Assembly: GCF_001013475.1 (NCBI RefSeq)
Contig: NZ_JZEF01000001.1
Coordinates: forward strand, 869,458 to 933,457
DNA from: Xanthomonas arboricola pv. juglandis
Lineage (GTDB): Bacteria > Pseudomonadota > Gammaproteobacteria > Xanthomonadales > Xanthomonadaceae
Direction of reading: 5' to 3'
Length of the DNA: 64,000 nt
How positions within the stretch are numbered: the first letter of the stretch is position 1; each line of letters begins with the position of its first letter. The notes below the pieces were generated by a model. It was not told the origin of the DNA. It saw nothing but the letters and a program-made list of their open reading frames with translations, and did not search any database. Below are positions 40,063 through 48,317 of the stretch, one piece after another. Made by a program: the position numbers and the translations under genes.

Positions 40063-41441
40063 CAGACGATCCGCAGGTACCGGGCGTAATCCAGATCCGG
40101 CACCTGCGCCTGGTAGTCGAGCAGCTCGCGCTGTTTCTGCTGGCCAAATACGTGCTGGAACTGGCTGCCGAACTGCGCGCCGACAAAGTCGCTGGCGCCG
40201 AATGCATCCACCGCGGCTTGCCAGGTGCGCGGCCGAAAGACCGCTTGCGCATAGGCATTGCCGGTGACTGGCGCGCTGGGCTCGCCGGGATGTTGCAGGC
40301 CGTCCAGCATGGCGGCCAGCACGGCGGCGGCAGCCAGGTACGGGTTGGCATCGGCGCCGGCGATGCGATGCTCGATGCGGGTGTTGCGTGCATCGCTATG
40401 CGGGATGCGCAGCGCCACGGTGCGGTTGTTGAAGCCCCAGCTCGCATCCAGCGGCACGAAGGCATTGCTGACGAACCTGCGGTAACTGTTGGCGTGCGGC
40501 GCGAACATCAGCAGCGAGGCATCGGCGTGCCGCTGCAGGCCGGCGATGGCATGGCGCAGGCGGTCGGCGGGCGCATCGACGTTGCCGGCAAACACGTTGT
40601 GCCCGTCGGCATCGAGCAGGCTCACATGCAGGTGCAGGCCGCTGCCGGCCTGGCCGGGAAACGGCTTGGCCATGAAGCTGGCAAGCTTGCCCTGCTGTTG
40701 CGCAATCGCCTTGATGGTGCGCTTGAGCAGGATCGCCTCGTCGCAGGCGGCCACCGCATCGGCGCGATGCTGCAGGTTGATTTCGAACTGGCCGGGTGCG
40801 TACTCGGCCACGGCGGTGTCGGCCGGGATGCCTTGCTGGCGACAGGCGTCAGTCACCGCGTCGGTGAAGGTGCGCTGGTCGTCCAGGTCCTGCAAGGAAT
40901 ACACCTGGGTGCTGTCGCTGCGCGCACCGGTCTGCGGGTCGCGTGGCGTCTGCGGGCGTCCCTGCGCATCGGGCACCGCATCGAACAGGTAGAACTCCAG
41001 TTCCACCGCAATGACCGGGGTCAGGCCGAGCGCAGCAAAACCGTGCAGCACGCGCTGCAAGACCGCACGCGGTGCGACCTCGAACAGGCTGCCGTCCGGC
41101 TGATGCATCGCCAGCAGCAGCTGCGCCATCGGCCGCGGTGCCCACGGCACCGGGCGCAGCGAGCCGGCGATGGGCCGGCAGATGCGATCGGCATCGCCGA
41201 TGGCGTAGCCCAGCCCGGTTTCCTCGACGGTATTGCCGGTGATGTCGGTGGCGATCAGCGACATTGGCAGGCACACGCCATCGCGATAGACCTTGTCCAG
41301 GACTTCGGCTGTCACACGTTTGCCACGCAGCACGCCATTGGTGTCGGGCAACAGCAGATCGACCGCTTCGCAGCCATCGATCCGCGCCAGCGTGGCGGCA
41401 TCGATGGCGGGCAAGCACGCGACGGAGTTCTCGGAAACCAT
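40062..41441 (-). CDS. puuA: Gamma-glutamylputrescine synthetase (PuuA), glutamine-synthetase family
   Basis: A 459-residue GS-fold ligase that glutamylates putrescine using ATP. Motifs include VELEFYLFD (metal-binding Glu residues), GQFEIN, GSGLHLHVSL (ATP-proximal His), NSYRRFV and the Arg-rich RIEHRIAGADANPYL. These match the PuuA branch rather than GlnA, which lacks YxNRR-type substitutions seen here. The ATG at 41441 was chosen, with AGGTGG upstream; a TTG five codons earlier is an alternative. It leads the puuA-puuB unit and is divergent from puuD across 287 bp. Confidence 0.9.
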   Translation of the reverse strand: MVSENSVACLPAIDAATLARIDGCEAVDLLLPDTNGVLRGKRVTAEVLDKVYRDGVCLPMSLIATDITGNTVEETGLGYAIGDADRICRPIAGSLRPVPWAPRPMAQLLLAMHQPDGSLFEVAPRAVLQRVLHGFAALGLTPVIAVELEFYLFDAVPDAQGRPQTPRDPQTGARSDSTQVYSLQDLDDQRTFTDAVTDACRQQGIPADTAVAEYAPGQFEINLQHRADAVAACDEAILLKRTIKAIAQQQGKLASFMAKPFPGQAGSGLHLHVSLLDADGHNVFAGNVDAPADRLRHAIAGLQRHADASLLMFAPHANSYRRFVSNAFVPLDASWGFNNRTVALRIPHSDARNTRIEHRIAGADANPYLAAAAVLAAMLDGLQHPGEPSAPVTGNAYAQAVFRPRTWQAAVDAFGASDFVGAQFGSQFQHVFGQQKQRELLDYQAQVPDLDYARYLRIV

Positions 41442-41728
41442 GGGCACCACCTGCAAGGTCGCCGCTCAGACTAGCAAAGCGCATGTGATCGTTCGCAACT
41501 GTGCGCGTGTGGACCCTGGCAATGCAGGTGGCCGCACGGTAAGTTCGCAGGCATCGGCAACGCAGCCCATCAACCCATAGCGACCACTCGCTGACAAGTC
41601 GTCGCAGTCGGGGGGGATGCAGGTGATGTGTGCCGACAGCTGCGCGCCACATGTGCCCTGTACAGTGCCAGCGCCTGCCTGATGGCGCTCGCACGCGTGA
41701 TGCAGCCGCGTTCAACCGGGAGATCCGC
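41442..41728. promoter_or_regulatory. Divergent control region of the two polyamine units
   Basis: This 287-bp gap separates puuA (minus) from puuD (plus) and must carry both promoters. I see no strong sigma-70 pair. A TGTGA at about 41486 followed after six bases by GCAAC is a poor half-match to a Clp/CRP site (TGTGA-N6-TCACA). No puuR homologue is present in the window. Confidence 0.35.
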
Positions 41729-42484
41729 ATGGCTGTCGTTCCACTGGTCGGGTTGCCGACCGATCGCATCCAGCAAGGGCCGCATCCGTTTCTGGCCACC
41801 GGCGAGAAGTACATCCGCGCGGTGGTGGACGCGGCCGGGGCGATGCCGGTGCTGTTGCCGAGCCTGCAGCCCACGCTGGATGCGCGCGCGTGGCTGGATC
41901 GCCTGGATGGCCTGTTGCTGACCGGTGCGGTGAGCAATGTCGAGCCGCATCACTACAGCGACGAGCCGAGCTGGGAGGGCAATCCGCACGACCCGGCGCG
42001 CGATGCCACCAGCCTGGGGCTGATCCCGCAGGCACTGGCGCGTGGCCTGCCGGTGCTGGCGATCTGCCGCGGGCTGCAGGAGGTCAATGTGGCGCTGGGC
42101 GGGCGCCTGCACCAACGCGTGCATGACGTGCCCGGCCTGCTTGATCACCGCGAAGACCGTGCCATGCCGCTGGACACGCAGTACGGCCCGGCGCATCCGG
42201 TGCAGCTGCATCCTGGCGGCCTGCTGGCCGGCATGAGCGACAGCGCGCAGGTCGCGGTGAACTCGCTGCACGGGCAGGGCATTGCACGCCTGGCCGACGG
42301 CCTGCTGATCGAGGCGACCGCGCCGGGTGGCCTGATCGAAGCCTTTCGCGGCCCCGGGCCGGGCTTTCTGCTCGCGGTGCAGTGGCATCCGGAGTGGCGT
42401 GTCACACAGCATCCGTTCTACCGTGCCATCTTCCAGGCCTTCGGCGAGGCCTGTCGCCAATACGCCGCTCGACGCGGTCAGTGA
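41729..42484 (+). CDS. puuD: Gamma-glutamyl-GABA hydrolase (PuuD), class I amidotransferase fold
   Basis: A 251-residue class I glutamine-amidotransferase-fold hydrolase. The nucleophile is C113 in AICRGLQEVN; H220 and E222 in QWHPEW complete the triad. PuuD releases GABA and glutamate from gamma-glutamyl-GABA, the last Puu step. The start at 41729 (MAVVPLVGLPTD) matches homologues and has GGGAG upstream; the frame upstream is open but unlike the family. It is 6 bp before the second GS-family gene. Confidence 0.92.
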   Translation: MAVVPLVGLPTDRIQQGPHPFLATGEKYIRAVVDAAGAMPVLLPSLQPTLDARAWLDRLDGLLLTGAVSNVEPHHYSDEPSWEGNPHDPARDATSLGLIPQALARGLPVLAICRGLQEVNVALGGRLHQRVHDVPGLLDHREDRAMPLDTQYGPAHPVQLHPGGLLAGMSDSAQVAVNSLHGQGIARLADGLLIEATAPGGLIEAFRGPGPGFLLAVQWHPEWRVTQHPFYRAIFQAFGEACRQYAARRGQ

Positions 42485-42490
42485 GGTTGC

Positions 42491-43876
42491 ATGTCGATCC
42501 GCACCCGTTCGCGCACATCCACGCCCAAGCAGCCCGAGAGCGCGCTGCGCCGCTGGCTCAAGGACCGCCACATCACCGAGGTCGAGTGCCTGGTGCCGGA
42601 CATCACCGGCAACGCACGCGGCAAGATCATTCCGGCGGACAAGTTTTCGCACGACTACGGCACCCGGCTGCCGGAAGGCATCTTCGCCACCACCGTCACC
42701 GGCGATTTCCCGGACGATTACTACGAGCTGACCTCGCCATCGGATTCGGACATGCATCTGCGCCCGGACGCATCCACCGTGCGCATGGTGCCGTGGGCGG
42801 CCGATCCCACCGCGCAGGTCATCCACGATTGCTATACCAAGGACGGCCAGCCGCATGAGCTTGCCCCGCGCAATGTGCTGCGGCGCGTGCTCGACGCCTA
42901 TGCCGAAGCCAAGCTGCAAACGGTGGTGGCGCCGGAGCTGGAATTCTTCCTGGTGCAGAAGAACACCGACCCGGACTTCCCGTTGTTGCCGCCGGCCGGG
43001 CGCTCGGGTCGGCCGGAGACTGCGCGGCAGTCGTATTCGATCGATGCGGTCAACGAGTTCGACCCGATCCTGGACCTGATGTACGACTATTGCGATGCGA
43101 TGGAACTGGACGTGGATACGCTGATCCACGAGTCCGGCGCCGCGCAGTTGGAGGTCAACTTCACCCACGCCGATGCGCTCTCGCGCGCCGATCAGGTGTT
43201 CCTGTTCAAGCGCACCATGCGCGAGGCCGCGTTGCGGCATGGCGTGTATGCGACGTTTCTGGCCAAGCCGATGGAGACCGAGCCGGGCAGTGCGATGCAT
43301 ATCCATCAGAGCTTGCTGCATGCCGGCACCGGCAAGAACGTGTTCAGCGGCAAACGCGAAGGCGGCTTCAGCGACACCTTTGCGCACTATCTCGGTGGCC
43401 TGCAGAAATACATTCCGATGGCGATGGGGCTGCTGGCACCCAACGTCAATTCCTACCGGCGGCTGATGTTCGGCGAGGTGTCGCCGAGCAATGTGCTGTG
43501 GGGCTTCGACAATCGCACCTGCGGGCTGCGGGTGCCGATCGATGTGCCGCAGAACATGCGGGTGGAAAGCCGCTTTGCCGGCTCCGACGCCAATCCGTAC
43601 CTGGCGATGGCGGCGACCCTGGCCTGCGGGTTGCTCGGCATCCGCGAAAAGCTCGAACCGACCGCGCCGATCAGCAGCAACGGCAAGGAGCAGGGCTACG
43701 ATCTGCCGCGCTCGTTGGGCGAGGCGCTGGATGGGCTGGAGGGCTGCGAGGCCTTGCAGGAAATGCTGGGGCGGCGCTTCGTGCGCGCCTACATCTCGGT
43801 CAAGCGCAAGGAGTACGAGACGTTCTTCCGCGTGATCAGTTCGTGGGAGCGGGAGTTCCTGTTGTTGAATGTGTGA
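42491..43876 (+). CDS. Second glutamine-synthetase-family ligase (PuuA-like)
   Basis: A 461-residue GS-fold protein with APELEFFLVQ, AAQLEVNFTH, GSAMHIHQSL, NSYRRL and RVESRFAGSDANPYL. It is clearly distinct from the first puuA of the window (different N-terminus and loops), so it is not a recent duplicate. Likely gamma-glutamylation of putrescine or another polyamine; P. aeruginosa has several such PauA enzymes with different preferences. It is the second gene of the puuD unit, 6 bp after puuD. Confidence 0.9.
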   Translation: MSIRTRSRTSTPKQPESALRRWLKDRHITEVECLVPDITGNARGKIIPADKFSHDYGTRLPEGIFATTVTGDFPDDYYELTSPSDSDMHLRPDASTVRMVPWAADPTAQVIHDCYTKDGQPHELAPRNVLRRVLDAYAEAKLQTVVAPELEFFLVQKNTDPDFPLLPPAGRSGRPETARQSYSIDAVNEFDPILDLMYDYCDAMELDVDTLIHESGAAQLEVNFTHADALSRADQVFLFKRTMREAALRHGVYATFLAKPMETEPGSAMHIHQSLLHAGTGKNVFSGKREGGFSDTFAHYLGGLQKYIPMAMGLLAPNVNSYRRLMFGEVSPSNVLWGFDNRTCGLRVPIDVPQNMRVESRFAGSDANPYLAMAATLACGLLGIREKLEPTAPISSNGKEQGYDLPRSLGEALDGLEGCEALQEMLGRRFVRAYISVKRKEYETFFRVISSWEREFLLLNV

Positions 43877-43910
43877 GGCGTCTGCGCTCGGCGCAGCGTG
43901 CCGCGCCGCT

Positions 43911-43957
43911 CCCTTCTCCCCTCGGGAGAAGGTGCCCGAAGGGCGGATGAGGGTACG
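43911..43957. repeat. Dispersed hairpin repeat (CTCGGGAG type)
   Basis: CCTTCTCCC-CTC-GGGAGAAGG forms a strong hairpin, followed by TGCCCGAAGGGCGGATGAGGG. An almost identical sequence occurs at 56780-56826. It lies in the 177-bp gap before the transaminase gene. Confidence 0.8.
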
Positions 43958-44053
43958 TCGTCTGGCCATGGTCCAGGCCCACGTTTACTGCAGGCGTCCG
44001 ATGCGTTTTGAGCTAGCTGCCTTTCGTAACGCCACTGCATTCGCGCCACTGGC

Positions 44054-45454
44054 GTGAGCGACCTTCCGGAGCAAGCCGTGCACCCCACTGTGTTGGAAAC
44101 CTTGCAGCAACTCGATGCCGCCCATCACCTGCATCCGTTCAACGACAACGCGGCACTGGCCGAAAAGGGTACGCGCATCCTGACCCGCGGCGAGGGCGTG
44201 TATGTCTGGGACGCGCAGGGCAACAAGTTGCTGGATGCGTTCGGTGGCTTGTGGTGCGTGAACGTCGGCTACGGGCGCAAGGAGCTGGCACAGGCGGCGG
44301 CGCGGCAGATGGAACAGCTGGCGTACTACAACAGCTTCTTCCAGTGCACCACCGAGCCCACCATCCATCTGGCTGCCAAGCTGGCGGAGCTGACGCCGGG
44401 CGATCTGAACCATGCGTTCTTCGCCAACTCCGGGTCGGAGGCCAACGACACCATCCTGCGGCTGGTGCGGCATTTCTGGGCGGTGCAGGGGCAGCCGGAA
44501 AAACGCATCTTCATCGGCCGTCATGACGGCTATCACGGCACCACCATGGCCGGTGCCAGCCTGGGCGGCATGCGCGGCATGCACAGGCAGGGTGGCCTGC
44601 CGATTCCGGATATCCACCACATCGCACCGCCGTATCACTTCGGCGATGGCGGGGAGATGGATCCAGAGGAGTATGGCTTGCTGGCGGCCAAGCGATTGGA
44701 AGACAAGATTCTGCAACTCGGCCCAGAGAACGTGGCGGCCTTCATCGGTGAACCGATCATGGGCGCGATCGGGGTGTACATCCCGCCGCGCAGCTACTGG
44801 CCGGAAATCGAGCGCATCTGCAAGCGCTACGACGTGCTGCTGGTGGCCGACGAGGTGATCTGCGGGTTCGGGCGTACCGGCGCCTGGTTCGGTGCGGATT
44901 ATTTCGGCTTCCAGCCCGACGTGATGACGCTGGCCAAGGGCATCACCTCCGGCTATATCCCGTTGGCGGTGGCGATGTTCAACGATCGCGTGGCCGGCGT
45001 GCTCAAGGCGCAGGGCGGCGAGCTCGCGCACGGCGGCACCTATGCGGGGCATCCGGTCTGCGCGGCGGTGGCGCTGGAGAACCTGCGCCTGCTGCAGGAC
45101 GAAGGCATCGTGGACACTGCGCGTACCCGGATCGCGCCGTATCTGGCACAACGCTGGGCCGAGCTGGGCGAGCACCGGCTGGTCGGCGAGGCGCGTATCG
45201 CCGGCTTGGTCGGGGCCCTGGAACTGGTGCCGGACAAACGCCGGCGCGGGGTCTATTTCCCCGAACGCGGTCGGGTCGGTGCGCTGTGCCGCGATTTCGC
45301 GCTGCGGCGCGGGCTGATCCTGCGTGCCACCTACGACGCGATGCTGCTGTCGCCGCCATTGATCATCACCTGCGAACAGGTCGATGAGCTGTTCGACAAG
45401 GCCTGGGCGGCGCTGGACGATACTGCGCAGGTGCTGGGCATCGGTGCGGCGTAA
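44054..45454 (+). CDS. spuC: Putrescine-pyruvate transaminase-like class III aminotransferase (SpuC-like)
   Basis: A 466-residue class III PLP enzyme close in sequence pattern to Pseudomonas SpuC: LHPFNDNAALAEKGTRILTRGEGVYVWD, NSGSEANDTILRLVRHFW, VADEVICGFGRTG and the Schiff-base lysine K295 in LAKGITSGYIP. Expected reaction: putrescine plus pyruvate to 4-aminobutanal plus alanine. The GTG at 44054 is given; a second GTG at 44078 has GGAG six bases upstream and may be the true start. It lies between the GS-family gene and potF, which fits polyamine degradation parallel to the Puu route. Confidence 0.87.
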   Translation: MSDLPEQAVHPTVLETLQQLDAAHHLHPFNDNAALAEKGTRILTRGEGVYVWDAQGNKLLDAFGGLWCVNVGYGRKELAQAAARQMEQLAYYNSFFQCTTEPTIHLAAKLAELTPGDLNHAFFANSGSEANDTILRLVRHFWAVQGQPEKRIFIGRHDGYHGTTMAGASLGGMRGMHRQGGLPIPDIHHIAPPYHFGDGGEMDPEEYGLLAAKRLEDKILQLGPENVAAFIGEPIMGAIGVYIPPRSYWPEIERICKRYDVLLVADEVICGFGRTGAWFGADYFGFQPDVMTLAKGITSGYIPLAVAMFNDRVAGVLKAQGGELAHGGTYAGHPVCAAVALENLRLLQDEGIVDTARTRIAPYLAQRWAELGEHRLVGEARIAGLVGALELVPDKRRRGVYFPERGRVGALCRDFALRRGLILRATYDAMLLSPPLIITCEQVDELFDKAWAALDDTAQVLGIGAA

Positions 45455-45662
45455 GCCTGCCGGCGCACGTCAAGCTTTGCCGGTCGCGCGCAACCGCCAG
45501 GGTGGCCGGCAGAGGCGCTTGCAGCACCGGCCGCGCCGGCAAGCGGGTGGCACGGTTGGTATCCGCCACGCCGCGCTGTGCAAACACAACCACCATGGGT
45601 AGGCTGGTCCTTCGACCGGCCGCATCCCGGCCTGCCCTGATCGTGCTGCCCTGGAGACCCGC

Positions 45663-46778
45663 ATGACGCTGCGACTGCTCGCCCTGACGCTGTCCACCAC
45701 CTTGCTGGCCGCCTGCGGTGGCAGCAATGCACCCGGCGGTGCCGAGGCGCAGGCCAAGGTGCTCAACGTCTACAACTACTCGGACTACATCGCCGAAGAC
45801 ACCATTCCCGCGTTCGAGAAGAGCACCGGTATCAAGGTCACCTACGACGTGTTCGATAGCGACGAGATGGTGGAAACCAAGCTGCTCGCCGGTGGCAGCG
45901 ATTACGATGTGGTGGTGCCCACGCTGAACTTCTTCGGCCGGCAGATCCAGGCCGGCGTGTTCCTGCCGCTGGACAAGGCCAAGATCCCCAATCTGGCCAA
46001 TCTGGACCCGGACATCATGCGGCGCATTGCCGCGCAGGACCCGGGCAACGCCTATGGCGTGCCGTACATGATCGGCACCACCGGCATCGGCTACAACGTG
46101 GACAAGCTCAAGGCGATCTTTGGCAACACCGAGGTCGCCAACAGCTGGGACCTGGTGTTCAAGCCGGAAAACCTGTCCAGGTTGAAGGACTGTGGCGTGA
46201 CCCTGCTGGACACGCCCTCGGACCTGATTCCGATCGCGCTCAATTATCTGGGCCTGGATCCGCACAGCAGCGTGCCGGCCGAGATCGAGCAGGCTGCCGC
46301 GCTGATCAAGACGATCCGCCCGTATGTGCAGAACTTTCATTCCAGCCAGTACGTGACCTCGCTGGCCAATGGCAACACCTGTCTGGCGGTGGGCTGGTCG
46401 GGCGACATCATCCAGGCGCGCGACCGTGCGTTGGAAGCCGGCAACGGCATCAAGGTGGCCTATGCGATCCCCAGGGAAGGTGCGCCGCAGTGGTTCGACA
46501 TGCTGGCCATTCCCAAGGACGCCAAGCACCCCGACAACGCCTACGCCTTCATCAATTATCTGTTGAAGCCGGACGTGGCCGCGGCCAACAGCAACTTCAT
46601 CCACTACGCCAACCCGGTGCGCACCGCCACGCCGCTGGTGGACGCGGCGATCCGCAACGACCCCACTATCTACCCGCCGCCGGAGGTGACCGCCAAGATG
46701 TTCACCTATGCGATCAATCCGCCGGAGGTGGATCGCCTGTATACGCGGCTGTGGACCGAGATCAAGACCGGTCGCTGA
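45663..46778 (+). CDS. potF: Putrescine/polyamine ABC transporter substrate-binding lipoprotein (PotF/SpuD-like)
   Basis: A 371-residue type 2 periplasmic binding protein of the PotD/PotF family. A lipobox LLAACGG gives lipid anchoring, unlike the soluble PotF of E. coli. Family blocks: LNVYNYSDYIAEDTIPAFEKSTGIKVTYDVFDSDEM, SDYDVVVPT, YGVPYMIGTTGIGYN and LAVGWSGD (Trp-Ser contacting the amine). It probably supplies the PotGHI genes 5 kb downstream, but an EmrAB-NodT exporter separates them; in most relatives they form one operon. Confidence 0.92.
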   Translation: MTLRLLALTLSTTLLAACGGSNAPGGAEAQAKVLNVYNYSDYIAEDTIPAFEKSTGIKVTYDVFDSDEMVETKLLAGGSDYDVVVPTLNFFGRQIQAGVFLPLDKAKIPNLANLDPDIMRRIAAQDPGNAYGVPYMIGTTGIGYNVDKLKAIFGNTEVANSWDLVFKPENLSRLKDCGVTLLDTPSDLIPIALNYLGLDPHSSVPAEIEQAAALIKTIRPYVQNFHSSQYVTSLANGNTCLAVGWSGDIIQARDRALEAGNGIKVAYAIPREGAPQWFDMLAIPKDAKHPDNAYAFINYLLKPDVAAANSNFIHYANPVRTATPLVDAAIRNDPTIYPPPEVTAKMFTYAINPPEVDRLYTRLWTEIKTGR

Positions 46779-47114
46779 CGGCCGCAGTTGTTCCTGCAGC
46801 CCTGTACGGGCGCCTGCCAGGCGCCCGCTCATAAGAGCGCCTAACAAGACCACTGCGCAGCCGCCAGGCGCGCGCGGCCGGTGCCCGGATCGGCATGTCC
46901 CACTCGTACTCCGGTTCTGAGCGCGCCGTCTGCACCCCTGACGACTGCTCGCTAGGTGTTGTCAGCCGCTCTTCGTCATAGCGCACGCTGACTGCGGTCG
47001 TCACGCAATCTGTACCGGACGGTTCAAATAATTGTATGGTTGTGCCGCCTTCGCCGGGCCGCTGATGCGGCACGTCGTCGCGCGCGCCTCGCCCACGACA
47101 CAGGACGCCTCACC
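46779..47114. other. 336-bp intergenic region between potF and the EmrAB operon
   Basis: It holds two hairpins just after potF and an AT-rich patch at 47021-47040 before the emrA start, which may contain the emrA promoter. Neither a good -10/-35 pair nor a gene was identified. Confidence 0.5.
46808..46839 (+). terminator. Two adjacent hairpins after potF (possible terminator without U tract)
   Basis: GGGCGCCTG-C-CAGGCGCCC is a perfect 9-bp stem (46808-46826), directly followed by CGCTC-ATAA-GAGCG. There is no T run, so intrinsic termination is doubtful; it may protect the potF transcript end. Confidence 0.4.
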
Positions 47115-48317
47115 TTGAGCAACCACGACCAGCAGTCCAACGACGGCCAGCCTTCGGGCACGGATGCGCAAGCCACCGGCGCGCACGACGAGCAGGAGCC
47201 GCCCAAGCCCTCGCCGTTGAAGAATCCCAAGGTCAAATGGACGCTGATCGTGATCGGGGTGCTGGTGCTGGTGCTGCTGGTGATCTGGCTGGCCTACTAC
47301 CTGATCAAGGGCCGCTACATGCAGGACACCAACAATGCCTACCTGCAGGCCGATTCGGTGGCCGTGGCGCCGCGGGTCAGCGGCTACGTGACCAAGGTGA
47401 TGGTGGGCGACAACCAGATCGTGGAAGCCGGCCAGCCGCTGCTGCAGATCGATGACCGCACCTACCAGGCGACCCTGCAGCAGGCCGAAGCCGCGATCGC
47501 GGCGCGCCAGGCCGATATCGCCGCGGCCACCGCCAATGTGTCCGGGCAGGAGTCGGCGCTGGTGCAGGCGCGTAGCCAGGTGACCTCGGCAGCGGCAAGC
47601 CTGAGCTTCGCCCAGGCCGAAGTGAAGCGCTTCGCCCCGCTGGCCGCCTCCGGCGCCGACACCCACGAACACCAGGAAAGCCTGCAGCACGAACTACAAC
47701 GCGCACGTGCCCAGTACGAGGCCGCGCAGGCACAGGCCAAGGGCGCGCAGAGCCAGATCCTGGCCAGCAACGCGCAGCTGGAGCAGGCCCAGGCCGGCCT
47801 CAAGCAGGCCAGCGCCGATGCCGACCAGGCCCGCGTGGCGGTGGAAGACACCTTGCTGACCAGCCGCATCCACGGCCGCGTCGGCGACAAGACCGTGCAG
47901 GTCGGCCAGTTCCTCGGGGCCGGCACCCGCACCATGACCATCGTGCCGCAGGAATCGCTGTACCTGATCGCCAATTTCAAGGAAACCCAGGTCGGCCTGA
48001 TGCGTCCCGGCCAGCCGGCCGAGATCGAGGTCGATGCCTTGTCGGGCGTCAAGCTGCACGGCAAGGTCGAGAGCCTGTCGCCGGGTACCGGCTCGCAATT
48101 CGCATTGCTGCCGCCGGAAAATGCCACCGGCAACTTCACCAAGGTGGTGCAGCGCGTGCCGGTGCGCATCCGCGTGCTGGCCGGCGACGAGGCGCGCAAG
48201 GTGCTGGTGCCGGGCATGTCGGTCGAGGTCACCGTGGACACGCGCTCGGCCAAGGATGCCAAGCAACGGGCCGAGGAGGAATCCGATCGCGTGCAGGCGC
48301 AGGAGCGCGCGCGATGA
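47115..48317 (+). CDS. emrA: Membrane-fusion protein of a tripartite MFS exporter (EmrA/HlyD-like)
   Basis: A ~400-residue HlyD-family adaptor: short Gln/Asp-rich cytoplasmic N-terminus, one transmembrane helix (about 38-64, LIVIGVLVLVLLVIWLAYYLI), lipoyl halves (VAPRVSGYVTKV and SRIHGRVGDKTVQ), a long Ala/Gln coiled-coil hairpin between them and a beta-barrel. The TTG at 47115 is given because AGGA lies upstream and the residues before it are non-homologous; no ATG is available nearby. It overlaps the emrB start (ATGA), so it is the first gene of an emrA-emrB-OMF operon. Drug export is the expected role. Confidence 0.9.
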   Translation: MSNHDQQSNDGQPSGTDAQATGAHDEQEPPKPSPLKNPKVKWTLIVIGVLVLVLLVIWLAYYLIKGRYMQDTNNAYLQADSVAVAPRVSGYVTKVMVGDNQIVEAGQPLLQIDDRTYQATLQQAEAAIAARQADIAAATANVSGQESALVQARSQVTSAAASLSFAQAEVKRFAPLAASGADTHEHQESLQHELQRARAQYEAAQAQAKGAQSQILASNAQLEQAQAGLKQASADADQARVAVEDTLLTSRIHGRVGDKTVQVGQFLGAGTRTMTIVPQESLYLIANFKETQVGLMRPGQPAEIEVDALSGVKLHGKVESLSPGTGSQFALLPPENATGNFTKVVQRVPVRIRVLAGDEARKVLVPGMSVEVTVDTRSAKDAKQRAEEESDRVQAQERAR

